This document shows positions 25,546 through 36,323 of a stretch of DNA of 64,000 bases, piece after piece. The stretch lies in the NCBI GenBank assembly GCA_958450365.1, contig CAUEEP010000244.1, positions 1 through 64,000 on the forward strand, written 5' to 3'. The position numbers were made by a program, and so were the translations under genes. A model generated the notes under the pieces. The model made no database searches. It saw nothing but the letters and a program-made list of their open reading frames with translations, and was not told where the DNA came from. Each line of letters opens with the position of its first letter. Position 1 is the first letter of the stretch. The stretch comes from Mesorhabditis belari. Lineage: Eukaryota; Nematoda; Chromadorea; Rhabditida; Rhabditidae.

Positions 25546-26259
25546 TAAAAACCCTCAACTCAATCCATTTTCCTCAACCCAATAAAATGTAGAAAGCAAA
25601 AACGTTACTCACTCATTATTTCGATTTAAAGTATTTGTCAAAACTGACGGAAGCTTCGGTGAACGTCATTAAATTGTGCTCTCCTAAAAACCATAATAAT
25701 TTGTGTCCAAAATTTCAAAAACTTACACCAAAAATCGCTTGTAAATTCTAAATTTAGTTCTAACTTATGCCAAAAATGGTTCTAAACCAGTCGATTTCCG
25801 CAAATTTGTCTCGAACCCTATGAAAAGCTTCCAAATCGTTTTCCACCCTAGTCATTTGAGGCAGAGAAGGCTGAATGTGATTTGTACAACTTTGATCAAC
25901 TCAAGAACAAACCTCTGGATGAATGACGGCAAAATTTTTGCTTCAAAAATATCTTCTTGAGTATATCTTTATTTAGAGTTAAATTCTCAAGATGTTACGG
26001 TTAAAACGAAAAAATTCACTGATTCATCTTTATTTCCGTTAAACCCAGAGAATTACAGACTTTCAAACAATGTGAGGCCATCAAATTTCCATCTCTCGTT
26101 GCACTACCACACTCACATTCGTTTAAATAACTGAATTAATTCAATGATATTTTTAAAAAGTTCAACACCGTCCATTAGTGACGATGTAACGTACAGGGGT
26201 TTTCTTTGGAAAGCTAAATTTTGAAAGATGCAGGACAATATCTTTGCAAACCAACTTTT
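25546..26259. other. Intergenic, nothing recognised
   Basis: AT-rich and without supported exons. It lies at the 3' side of the minus-strand zinc-finger-like gene, and alternative terminal exons of that gene may reach 26260. Confidence 0.4.
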
Positions 26260-26615
26260 TCAAGTTCCAAAAATCGATTCTTCAGAAGCGACGATTTTAC
26301 ATTTAGCACATCGCGTCACTGAAGCCGTTAACAATGCACGCATCACAATTGGCAGTACCCTTAAAAAGTAAATGAAACAAATCCTGGCGACATGTTTTCT
26401 ACCTTCGCGCAAATTGGCCCAATTTTTCGTTGTCGGAACGTGTTTGCAGGCTAAAAGAAATTTTAACAACTAGAAATATTATAAAGTTTACCAATTGCTT
26501 GATGGTTCATTTAGGGGAGACGTTTATTTTGTGATCACTAGCACAGTGTCTTGTCGCCGCGACTCAAAAAGCATAAGCTTAATCGGAGCAACGATATGTT
26601 GCCAAAAGAAAACGG

Positions 26616-27339
26616 TTAAACTTCACCATTAAGTTTCACCGTACCTGTTCTGCCATACGATCGACAGTTTTTACAAGTGATGACATCTTTAGTCCGAAGT
26701 TGAGATCGTGAAAGCAAGTCAGTGTATGCACAGAACGGACACCATAAATACATGGAGTTGGCGTGGTGCTAAAGTTTGCGGTTGATGACTGAGAATGATA
26801 AGTCCAACCTGCATCTAGTGATTGAAGAGAACCGTTCGTTGAGTACTTCGATATTTACAACATTTGACTTGGCAAGCATATGGAACAACCTGAGAAACAT
26901 ATATAATTAGAACATTTCAATAAAACCCACCTTTGGAGGATGCAGAGTAAGGTGTTTAAGTAAAACGGGCACTTCCTTCTTGCAAATCTGACAAGCCGCG
27001 TTAATGTTAGCCTCACTGATCCTTGAATGACATTTCGTATAAAAAACCTAAAGATTAAACTTTATCAGCTACAACTATTAAGAAGCCACTTATCAGACAT
27101 GGGAAAATTCCAACCCGAACCTAATTCCACCTTCGTTTTCTCGGCTGTTTCTTGGCCGATTGCTCTGTAATTTTGTCTACAAGTTGAAAGTGTCGATTTC
27201 TATCTGTAGACAAAATTTCAGAACAATCGATCCAGAAAATGAAGTTAGAATTAGGGTTGGAATTTTCCCATGTCTACCACTTGTGTAAAAAAATTATCTA
27301 CCTGCAACTTGTACGGTGACTCAAAAGACAATAAACATA
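26616..27339 (-). CDS. Zinc-finger-like protein, partial model
   Basis: On the minus strand, in phase-0 order: 27302-27339 (Cys and hydrophobic residues), 26931-27047 (two Cys pairs and HLTLHPPK, as in C2H2 fingers) and an exon beginning at 26889 with YACQVKCCKYR. From there a ~70-base intron ending in AAACTTTAG allows an open tail with a zinc-ribbon-like WCPFC...CKNC pattern and a stop at 26616. An AATAAA on this strand near 26523 fits a 3' end. Splicing from the ACAG before 26650 to exon-like blocks at 26260-26460 is an alternative. The 5' exons are not resolved; a Cys/His-rich frame at 27380-27562 may belong. Cys/His spacing suggests metal binding and perhaps nucleic-acid binding; no named family is claimed. 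Confidence 0.5.
27095..27275. mobile_element. Palindromic MITE in intron of the zinc-finger-like gene
   Basis: About 181 bp. Ends AGACATGGGAAAATTCCAAC and its complement fold back over nearly the whole length, meeting at two divergent AATTTTGTCTACA copies. The flanks CCACTTAT and CCACTTGT could be an imper­fect 8-bp target duplication of hAT type. Confidence 0.75.
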
Positions 27340-27562
27340 CTTGGCAAGTAAATAAATATCTAATGTCTTTTGATAGCCCTTACTTTAACCGATCGATACA
27401 GCCCGCTTTCAGATGAGTGCGACACAGCCCCCACGGCGCTGCGCTTCGATTCTCAGACAATAGGCGATCGCAACAATAGGTGACCAAGTTTTTTTCCCTT
27501 AATCGACTAACTAGGTATAGTGTTGGATCTAGCAAAATCAGTAAGCAACGTATTTGCGTCAT

Positions 27563-28329
27563 CTGCTAAAGTCGAAAGGTTGCGCGTTGTTTGGCTTTTG
27601 TGGGCGCTGCCTATCTACGTTGGCCTAACGGTCAACATTGAGAGGCGTTACATACACAAAAAACCGACGCGTTCCGGGGTGCTGTAGTTCGAAGATCCCT
27701 TTGCCATCAGGCGATATTAAGGTGTGAACCCATAGCTTAGGTAAATTAATAATGCATCCAGGAAGGTAGGAGCTACGAAAGGAGCTGCAAAGGAGCTACG
27801 GAAGGAGCTGCAAAGTGGGAGCTACGAAAGGAGGCTAATTTTATATGTTGGGCCCGCTATGGAATTTCATCCGGTTTTGAATCAAGGCTTGATTTTTTTA
27901 GTTAATAGCTACAAGGTGGTGAGGTGTCGAGTAGTGCTTTTTTTTGTGAGTTTATTATCTCACAAAATGGGCTTCACTTTTTAACATGTACCCGAAACTT
28001 CAGTGGCCGGGTACAAGATGCCAAAAGTTTGAACTTTTCACAAATTTTTTAACTACATGCAAAAATAGAAACCTTTTTCCGCTAAACTTTGTAAAAAAAT
28101 CTTATTTGTACCGCAAGGTTTCCCAATTTTTTTCTCAACAGGAACCACCCATAAATCATGAAAGAAAATAGATTTAGTTGAGTCCAAAATGTTTTTTTTT
28201 TCCTTTCAGACCGCTAATTACTTTGAATATAGGATGTGAGGCTAGCCTTTTGCTTTTCGCAAATGTCACTGGGAAAGTTTGAGCTGAATGAAAAGTTGTT
28301 TAGAGATTTGATTCATATCAGTTGCTAAC
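27563..28329. other. Intergenic, possible divergent promoter region
   Basis: Lies between the minus-strand zinc-finger-like gene and the plus-strand receptor, and is locally GC-richer around 27400-27720. Contains a short tandem repeat at 27767-27834. No gene recognised. Confidence 0.4.
27767..27834. repeat. Imperfect tandem repeat
   Basis: Five or so copies of a unit like GGAGCTACGAAAGGAGCTGCAA with alternating TACG/TGCA. Too short and irregular to be anything but a minisatellite. Confidence 0.65.
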
Positions 28330-30997
28330 ATGACCAAATACAAGCTTCTATCAAATGGCACCTGCATCTATCCACCGGATCAATATTTGGACCGCAACTT
28401 TTACTATGATTGCATATTATAGTAAGCTTTTGTTTACGGAAAGTGTACAAATTTTTAGCTATAACGAATATGGAGTCAGCATAGTGAATTCACGGACTCT
28501 TCATGGGTATAAACCGAGTATATACATGCTGATAATGGCATTGGTAGGTGATCAACTAGTTACAGGCCATGATAACTCTGTAGATAGGGTTATAATATAC
28601 TTGTTATATATAGGCATATATGTAGACAATTGTTAGATTCAGCTACTGTGTAAACTAGTCGAAATCAGAGATGTCTCAATCTCAAGCCTGCTGAAAAGAC
28701 AATACCATACTGGAATTGGCTTTCCTAGCCCTGGCTTTGCGTGAACTAATCCGAAAAATGATCTTTAAAATAATCCTAATCGAAATGATCTGACCGTAGC
28801 CCTTGGTCTATCGAAAATTTCTCTGAAAGGACAAGATTGCACATTCGAAAAGTAGTAGTTGAAGATTTTCAATCAAGTGTAGTGCATTTCGATGAAAATA
28901 AGAATAGTTTTTGGAGACAAAAGGTATATCCAAATCGTATACATAAACATGTCTCATCATTTCCTCTTCCAGGCTTCAGCGATCATTTTCGTCATTTCCT
29001 TAATGAGCGTCTATTTGGTCAAGAAAAACCGAGCGCTCATGATTCCATCCAAAATTTTTCTCTTTGCCGGTGCCTTTCTATCAATTTTCAAAGGATTTCA
29101 AATGTTCTTCCAATTATTATGCTCGATGACATTTAACAAAAAGGCTAGTCGGCCAACATTTACAAGGTTTGGAAATTTTAGGGAAATATCTTTATTAGTT
29201 CAGGTTTTTCTGTTTGAATACTGACGGTTATCCGGTGTGCGGCTTTTTTCTAAACCAAATGATCTCTGCCTATGCTTTGGCTGCAGTGACAAGTTATCGA
29301 TTGTTGCACTGGGTGTTTTCTATGAATAGGTGAGATAAACTTTAGGAAAAGAGGCACAAAAATATCACAAGCAGGTAATAACTAGCTTGCCCATTCATCT
29401 GGGGCAGCAACACATGCAACTAGAGCTGATCGTGAGGTTCTACCCAAGCTTTGTAAGTCAGGTTAGACCAGCTCTAACCTGACTTCTGACGGATACAGAG
29501 ACTTTTGTGGGCAAGCTTGCCAGACCAGGCTTGTAGCAAAGCCAGGCCATGTCAGAAGTAAAGCCAAAAGCTAGGTTGAGCTGTCCTTGCTTGACCTGAT
29601 CTGGCCCGGAAAATTTCCTTTGGATCAATCCTTGAGCTAATCAACTGGATATGTTAAGACTTGATGTAATGGCTTCTTACTCCGGTCTAGTGAATCAAGA
29701 AAATTAATTGAATCTTGGCTATCAAAATCTAAGTTTTTTTCTAAAACTTATCTTCTTATATTCTCAGATTCCTTTCTGTCTACTTCGATGGTCAATTCTA
29801 TCTCCACATTGGCTCAGTGGTGAGCATGCAAGCAGTGTTCGCCTTGACACTTGCAGCTCTGCCCTTTGTCATGCTTACGGGAAATGGTATTGAAAAATGA
29901 TTAGCAATCTAATATAGGATTTAGCATTTATTTACAATGGAGTCGGAAAAACGAGGACCCATGTAATCACCGGTTTTTATTATCATCCGATAAGTTTTGC
30001 GGTTCGAGAACACTGGCAACTCGACGAGGTGAAATGGGCCTTCAAAGTGGCGCCATGTGAGTACTCGAAAAGCTCAGAATCTTGCTTTGGCACTTCAATT
30101 TTTACTAAAGAATATGCAATGGTATGCTTTTGATCTTTTGACATAAGCAATTTCAGTAATGAACCGCTGCTCGGCTGTCGTTGATCTCGTGTTTTTCGTC
30201 GTGCAAGCATTGACTTATTTGAAGATACAGAAATTGGTACAAAGCTCAAGCTTTTACAAAATGAATAAACTTTAGAAAATCACCAATGCCATAACGAGAC
30301 GTGCAAATCTTAAGCTGCAATATCAGGTAGGCTTCCATTTACACTGTTAACTTCATCAAAACAATTGGCCAAAGTCATCTATAAATCTTAAGTTGCAACT
30401 GGTTATATCGTATTTTGATACCCCAAAAAATATTCCATAATTATGTCCCCGACGATTTCGACGAAAGCTCGTAAAACTCAAATTGCTTATTTCGTAATTG
30501 ATAACTGACAAGAATGAAACTCAACTCCTTAATGGGATTATTGAAGAACAAATTTGATTTCGAAAGTTGAGTATCAAGCAACCATAGTCTCACTAGGCAA
30601 CTAGAGTTTAAAATCTTAATGTAGCATCTTCTTCCAGATATTAATCATTCATTTCGTTCTCCTCTTCGCCTGGATTGTCGACAGCTTTTATTCAACCTTT
30701 TTCTATAAAGCCACATATCAACATGCTAAAATGAGCCTCTTTATCTTGGAAAATGCTCCTGGATGGATCATTGGCATTTTGGCTCCGTAAGTAACTGACC
30801 ATAAAACGAAACTAAAAGCAATTAAATAATCCCTAAGCAAGCTGAAAACTTTTAGATTAATGGTTTGCATTTTCAATGAGCCAATGAAACGACTCAGCAG
30901 AGCGATTTCAAAACCGAGACCAAAGCAACGACTTCTCACAGTCACTCAAACAACCCAAGCAAGCTCAACCACTTTTTCATCACGAAAAACGAAATAA
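28330..30997 (+). CDS. Nematode seven-transmembrane serpentine receptor 1
   Basis: Exons: 28330-28421, 28459-28543, 28973-29166, 29204-29329, 29768-29886, 29925-30056, 30157-30236, 30276-30326, 30638-30786 and 30856-30997. They encode 389 residues with all phases consistent. A ~50-residue Cys-bearing N-terminus is followed by seven hydrophobic segments: TM1 (IFVISLMSVYLV), TM2 (FLFAGAFLSIF), TM3 ending SMNRFLSVYF (a DRY-like position), TM4, TM5 (VVDLVFFVVQAL), TM6 (HFVLLFAWIVDSF) and TM7 (WIIGILAPLMVCIF), then a basic Ser/Thr-rich tail. This is the layout of nematode chemoreceptor-type GPCRs. The subfamily could not be named. It is paralogous to the next gene, with several exon lengths identical. 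AATAAA lies at 31037. Confidence 0.85.
29395..29605. repeat. Dispersed GC-rich repeat patch in receptor 1 intron 4
   Basis: CAGGTTAGACCAGCTCTAACC, CTTTTGTGGGCAAGCTTGC (first written one base short of its run) and AGCCAGGCC words resemble the patch at 17490-17710. Confidence 0.5.
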
Positions 30998-31913
30998 ATT
31001 TTGATATTGTGCTTAAACTTTATATCATTTCGATAAAATAAACTATTTTGGTACTTTCACTAATTGGAGTTCCAGTAGTCACATTCGTCATGCTACTCTA
31101 GTCAGAGTAGGAATATTGTAGTGTGAGAAATCAACAATCAGGTCTTAAGACCTCTAAACCACGTCAGATTAAGCCAGAATCCTACCAGAAGCCAGTTCCA
31201 GGTCTTACTCTAGGTTTTTGACCTAAACAGCAGCCATATTGAACTACTTGGGTATAATGGGAGCTTGAATTAAATCAAAAATATTCTAAACGAAGTAGTA
31301 TTTGTAAAGTAGTATGGAAAAGTCTTGGTGGGATCTTCTGGTAACTGTTGAATCTATTGTGATCTCTATTCTGAACTGAAGCTCCTATTTTAAACCAATG
31401 TCATGACAGCATAAATGAATTGTTTCCTGCATCATTCTACATGTTGTTTTCTCCATTCAAACTTTGACCTACAAAAATTTTGTTTTTGGTGACAAACTTT
31501 TCGACACTATTATTAGTCGAAAAGGTTACAATTTTCGATTTTTTACCTTATTTTTCGTTTTCGATTTTAAACTTTTAGAGAAAACAAATCATTTATCCCA
31601 GTAAACTTTACAAAATTCATCATTCTGTCGATAAAGTAGCTTTCATTCAAAAATCCTAACCCTTTATTATGTTAATTGGAAGCAATTTCGATTCCGAAAT
31701 GTCAAAAAATGTACAGTACCAGCTAATAGCATTCTTTTTCAAAAATAATTTGTGCCATTTAGCCCAAGCAAACAACTCAAATTATAATTGCTCTTGAAAG
31801 GGCACAGTTTCGAGTTAGAGCCCATAATTTGTAAAAAGGAAAAGGTTATTACCGTGTCTTTCGCTCAGAAAAATCTAGAAGCACCTTACACGTTTCATGT
31901 TTTGATTCAAACG
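30998..31913. other. Intergenic between the two receptors
   Basis: Holds the poly(A) signal of receptor 1 (31037) and another GC-richer repeat patch (31136-31225). No gene seen. The open frame upstream of 31914 is taken as 5' UTR, because the paralogue starts at the equivalent Met-Thr-Lys. Confidence 0.5.
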
Positions 31914-34900
31914 ATGACGAAGGACCATACTCCACCACCAAACGATTCATACGCAATTCGTGCCGATGGAAAATGTGAATACCCGGATACGACAGTCGTC
32001 TTCACCGATCAATATTACTATGATTGCTCTTGGTGGTAAGCAAAACAGATCTTCGTTTACGCTTTGTTGTTCGTGAAAATAAGTGTGTACTCATTCAGTC
32101 TATGCAAATGTATTGGGCTGGTGAATATTCTCCATTGTTTTGGATGACTTGGGCCCATTTTACTGACAAAGACTAAAAAACGGCTTATTCTTTCCCATAA
32201 ACATTTTTAATATTAGCTGAACACTAGGGTCCTTGCCCTTGAGAAATTCGTACAACATAACGTGCCGCAGATCTTCAAGTGGTAGATTTTCAATAGTTAG
32301 AATAAAGTAAAGTAAAATTCTAAAAAGCAAAGGCTGTAGCTCCTATGTCGAAAGTGAAGTTCCTTGTTTCCGCAAGAGTGAATGTTCACTTACCTATTTT
32401 CCACAAATCCCTCTCCCTTGTGTTTGTTTACACTTCTGGGATTTAATTTGAAAAAAAACGTGCGAAGTCATACCCACCAACCCAATAATTCATATCTTGG
32501 GCGTAAAGAACGAGAGAACAATGTGACCGACTTGAGCATTTTTTCTCTTTATTTTCCCAGATTTTTTGACAAATTCTATGTCCCAGTAAACTATTCTGTT
32601 ATTTAAAAAACAGATCTCCAGGTGGCAAATTATCAATAGCCACAGCAAAGGTTGCCAAAATTGCGAAATAACAGAAAATGAGGAAGTCCGTTTCATTGTT
32701 TTTGGAAAAGTGTTCCGGACTTTATCAGTTTCACGCAACAGCCCCCACCTCCGTTTTGTTTACGAGTTTAGGAATCAATCGAAAAAATAGCAACATTTCA
32801 TACCCACTGACCCAATACTTGGATGCTTGTGCCCATTCTAAACTATTCTAAAGTATAGCTGACCAGGGGTTTAACCTTAATATGCTTAATTGAAATGGCA
32901 ATGGGATTTTAGAGCAGTTTTAATTTAGTCGGACAAAATAATTGTAAATTGCCATTGTGAACAAAGTGCTTGATATAATTGTGAGCCTATTATGAGCTTT
33001 AGCCTAGTCATTTCTTATCAAATATTGAATGATAAAGTATCGATTAGTAGACCTTGGAAAAGGCAAGTCTAGATTACTTAGATCCAACTACACTTTATCT
33101 TTGTGAATTTCTCATTGTCACGGAACCTTACCCTATTCAGGTACGGCTGGGATGGCCTACCAATCTCCAACATTCGCACCATGTATTATTGGGTCCCAAC
33201 TTTATACGCTTCAGCAATGTGCTTTGTAAGTTCTCTTCCATAGACCAAACTAATCGCTTCCTTAGTTTGGTCTTATCGGACTGTTGCTTACACTTCGATC
33301 CCTCTATGTCATACTTCGATCTGAAGAAATACCGGGAGCACTGAAAGTCTATTTATTTGCTGGCGGTCTCATTTCGTTATTCAAAAATGGACAACTCTTT
33401 TATCAAGCGGAATGCGTGTACACGTTTGCGATGCGAGAGGATGTACGGCCGTCGGAAACATATAATAGGTTAGTGAACTAAAAGGAACGGTTAGTAAAAG
33501 TAAAGTTTTTTCCTGCGGCTATTGATGCCAAAATTGTGTTCTTTGTTTCAAACTTGATCCGAATGTGATTTGAAAATGTTCAAAACAAACGAAAACTTTA
33601 CCAAAACAGGTTCGGTAGTAGAAAATGATTTTGAAGAGAAGAAAAATGACGAAAAATCGCCTTATAAAGGTAAAATTACTATAATCTGACAAATAAAAAG
33701 AATCGCTATTTACGAGAACAAAATGTCAACAAACGGTTTCAACAATCGAATTTGAAACACAATTCCTTCATTAATCATTGATCGAGTAGAAAATAGAAGT
33801 AAAAATGGGGTAGTTTTACAAACTAATGTCTTAAATAAATGTTTGCAACCCTTCCCTGCAACTAAATAGAACAAAAGAATTCCAGATTTAGCAAAACACT
33901 TTCAGATTTCACTGTATGAACACCGAAAACTACCCCTATTGCTGGTTTATGGTGAATCAAATCGTGATCGCGATCGGACTCGGACTGCCTTACACATATC
34001 ATCTGATCAGCTTTGGAATGGGAATGAACAGGTTATTGAAAGTTCTAAAGCCATAACACTAAACATTTAGATTCTTTGCTTTTCACTTCAATGGAAAACT
34101 CTTGACTTGGGTTAACATTGCGACCGGGCCTTGGATCTTGCTTGCCTATCTTCTTGGACCCGCTTTGTATGTAACTCAAATCAATACAGGTGGCAAAACT
34201 TGAATAACTGATGTAAAATTCAAATAAATTCAGGACTTTCTGATTACGGAAATCGCTTTGGGTACTATGGATACTACTTTCATCCGATCACCTATGTGAT
34301 TGCTGACTATTGGGCAAATGTTTGGTATCCGTACTGGGCACTGCATGGTTGGTGGATTTGAAGGCTTTGAATGAATTGAAGTCTTTTAAAAAGATCAACA
34401 GTCTATTAGGTTGGCAAGTTATAAACAATCGTTTTTTGGTAATGTGTTTTCTGAAAAAAACGGCTTATCCAATCAAAAAAACGGTTCTGAAAGTTTGGGA
34501 AACTATGTAATCGATGAAGCGTTTTATTTTAAAAAAGTAGGCAATCACCAAAAATATATTAACTCATGAATGCTAGAAACCAGGATTTTGAACTCTTGCA
34601 TTAAAATGCCTGAAAAGGTTCTAAAATAAAACATTTTTCAAAAATTCAAAAAAGCCATTTTGTAGATTAAGGATAGAGCTTTTGAATCAAGCAAACCGTT
34701 TTTTGATTGGATAAGCCGTTTTTTCAGAAAACACATTACCAAAAAACGATCGTTTATAACTTGCCAACCTAATAATAGTTAGTTAAAATCTGCTCAAAAG
34801 AGCTTTCTAAAAGCTGCCTTAAAACTACCGTAATCTCAGTGTTCTTTATTTGACGAAACGATAAAGGTAAATTTTATTTTAACCACCGTAACCCTAAAGT

Positions 34901-36084
34901 TCTAACGCCCAGAGCTGGTATAAATTTTTGAGACAACCAGGTTACGGTAGCTTCTTACTAGGTGCATCTTTTATTGGGTTGAAGAAAATGAAATGGCGCC
35001 AAACTTTAAAGACACTTTTTGCACTCATTAAGCCTTCTTGAAAGACACATTTACTTTATCAAAAGGGTCCACTATTTCTTTACAAAATGATATTTGAGAG
35101 ATGCCACAAAGCTTTTCTTTCGTGGGGTTCATGGACTCCCAAACACAGCTAGTCAAAATGGCAGTCTCCGACTCATCGTTTGAACAGCTTCTTCCACATA
35201 AACCACCTTTGGTGTCTACATAAAAAAAGATAGAGCACATTCAATTACATAAGTTGCCAAATTTTCAGGAAGATCCATCCAACCGTTTTCTCTAGATGGC
35301 AGCTTATAGATTTTGTGAGAAAAATGGCCTTTTTTGTGCTGATTTGTGTAAATCATGTTTGAGTTCTCTTTTAAATGGCATTTCGTAGAGAATTAGCTAA
35401 CCTTTCTACTGACATCAAACGTGTATCATTTGACGAAGTCTGCTAGAAGTTTTAGAAATTTCTTTGATTTTCGGCGCTATTTCATTCTCCCCAACCCAAT
35501 AGAAAGGCTCAAATCAAGAGTACTTTCAGCTTTCGACAAAGCAACATCCGTCTTGTGTGTCTGCATAGCAGTTGTCGAGATTCTAACGCTCTCCAAAATC
35601 AAGTCCTTGAAAAATTTTTCTTTCACTCAAAAGGCAAAAGATGTGCTACTCCAGCAAAAGGTTTTGGCTTATATTGATAAAAGAAACCGTTTATATCCAG
35701 ATCATCACTTGCCACCTTTTGCTAGGATTCTCGTGGATTTGCCATTCATTGTTCGACTACAATTCAAACGCTTATCGTTATCGGGTGGCTCGTTTTGGAA
35801 ATTTCTTCACGCAGAATCTCCCGGCTTTTGTCATCAGTATTGGAATTCCGTGAGTAACCCGACTAAAAAAAGGAGATCTTGATCAAATTCAAATCAATTT
35901 CAGTTTCACGGTAATTCTCTTCAACCTATCCGAGAGATGGCTGCCTAGTTGCTTAAAATTGGAAACGGTCAAGCTTCCCAAGCCTTTAACTTTCTCCAAA
36001 ACAAAAGAAAGCTCCAATCAACCGACGCAAAGCGAATACACTTCAGCCGTTTTCAGCTCCGTAAACTCAAAAAGCGTGTACTGA
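31914..36084 (+). CDS. Nematode seven-transmembrane serpentine receptor 2
   Basis: Exons: 31914-32035, 33141-33225, 33266-33468, 33906-34031, 34071-34189, 34234-34347, 35530-35660, 35701-35849 and 35904-36084. They encode 409 residues. Exons 4 and 5 and the TM6 exon have the same lengths (126, 119 and 149) as in receptor 1. Exon 7 (131) equals exons 7+8 of receptor 1 (80+51), so one intron was lost here or gained there. Shared landmarks: Met-Thr-Lys start, YYDC before the first junction, a Tyr-Tyr/Phe-His-Pro motif, FSWICHSLFD in TM6, and a basic Ser/Thr tail. Intron 6 has swollen to 1.2 kb through two MITE insertions, and intron 1 is 1.1 kb. The donor of exon 6 (CATG/GTTGGT) is weaker than the others. 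Probable chemosensory GPCR; ligand unknown. Confidence 0.83.
34406..34772. mobile_element. Palindromic MITE with mariner-like tips in receptor 2 intron 6
   Basis: 367 bp between TA duplications (34404-34405 and 34773-34774). The terminal inverted repeats are about 80 bp and nearly perfect, beginning TTAGGTTGGCAAGTTATAAA and including the GGCTTATCCAATCAAAAAA segment. The first nine bases equal the mariner tips in this window, so a mariner transposase may have mobilised it. The interior shows no coding sequence. Confidence 0.88.
34974..35499 (-). mobile_element. MITE family A, divergent copy in receptor 2 intron 6
   Basis: Ends TTGGGTTGAAGAAAATGAAAT and the complementary ATTTCATTCTCCCCAACCCAA lie between TA dinucleotides, 526 bp apart (first end given one base short of the full match). 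The interior word order follows the other family A copies but is diverged. The element stops only ~30 bases before exon 7 of the receptor. Confidence 0.7.
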
Positions 36085-36323
36085 TTTATTTTAAAAACGA
36101 TTTTTTTGTAAAAATAAATTTATTTGCATTGAAACTCTATCAATTAAGCATCCTAGAATTCCAGTCGTCCGGTGGTTCAGGCAAGATCCCGGGAGCGTTT
36201 ATGGCATTGAAAATTTAGAAAGATTAAATGTTGTTTAGATTTTGATTACAAAACAACTAAACTTTTCAGCACTAACAATTATAAAGCGATTTGTTCAGTT
36301 GAATACAATCAAATGCTAATAAC

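Noticed and set aside
27767..27834. Short tandem repeats that could suggest a repeat array such as CRISPR
   Set aside because: Eukaryotic context, no spacers of constant size, imperfect short units.
35421..35529. 5' part of the 153-codon frame leading into receptor 2 exon 7
   Set aside because: This part is the end of a MITE. Alignment with receptor 1 puts the exon start at 35530.
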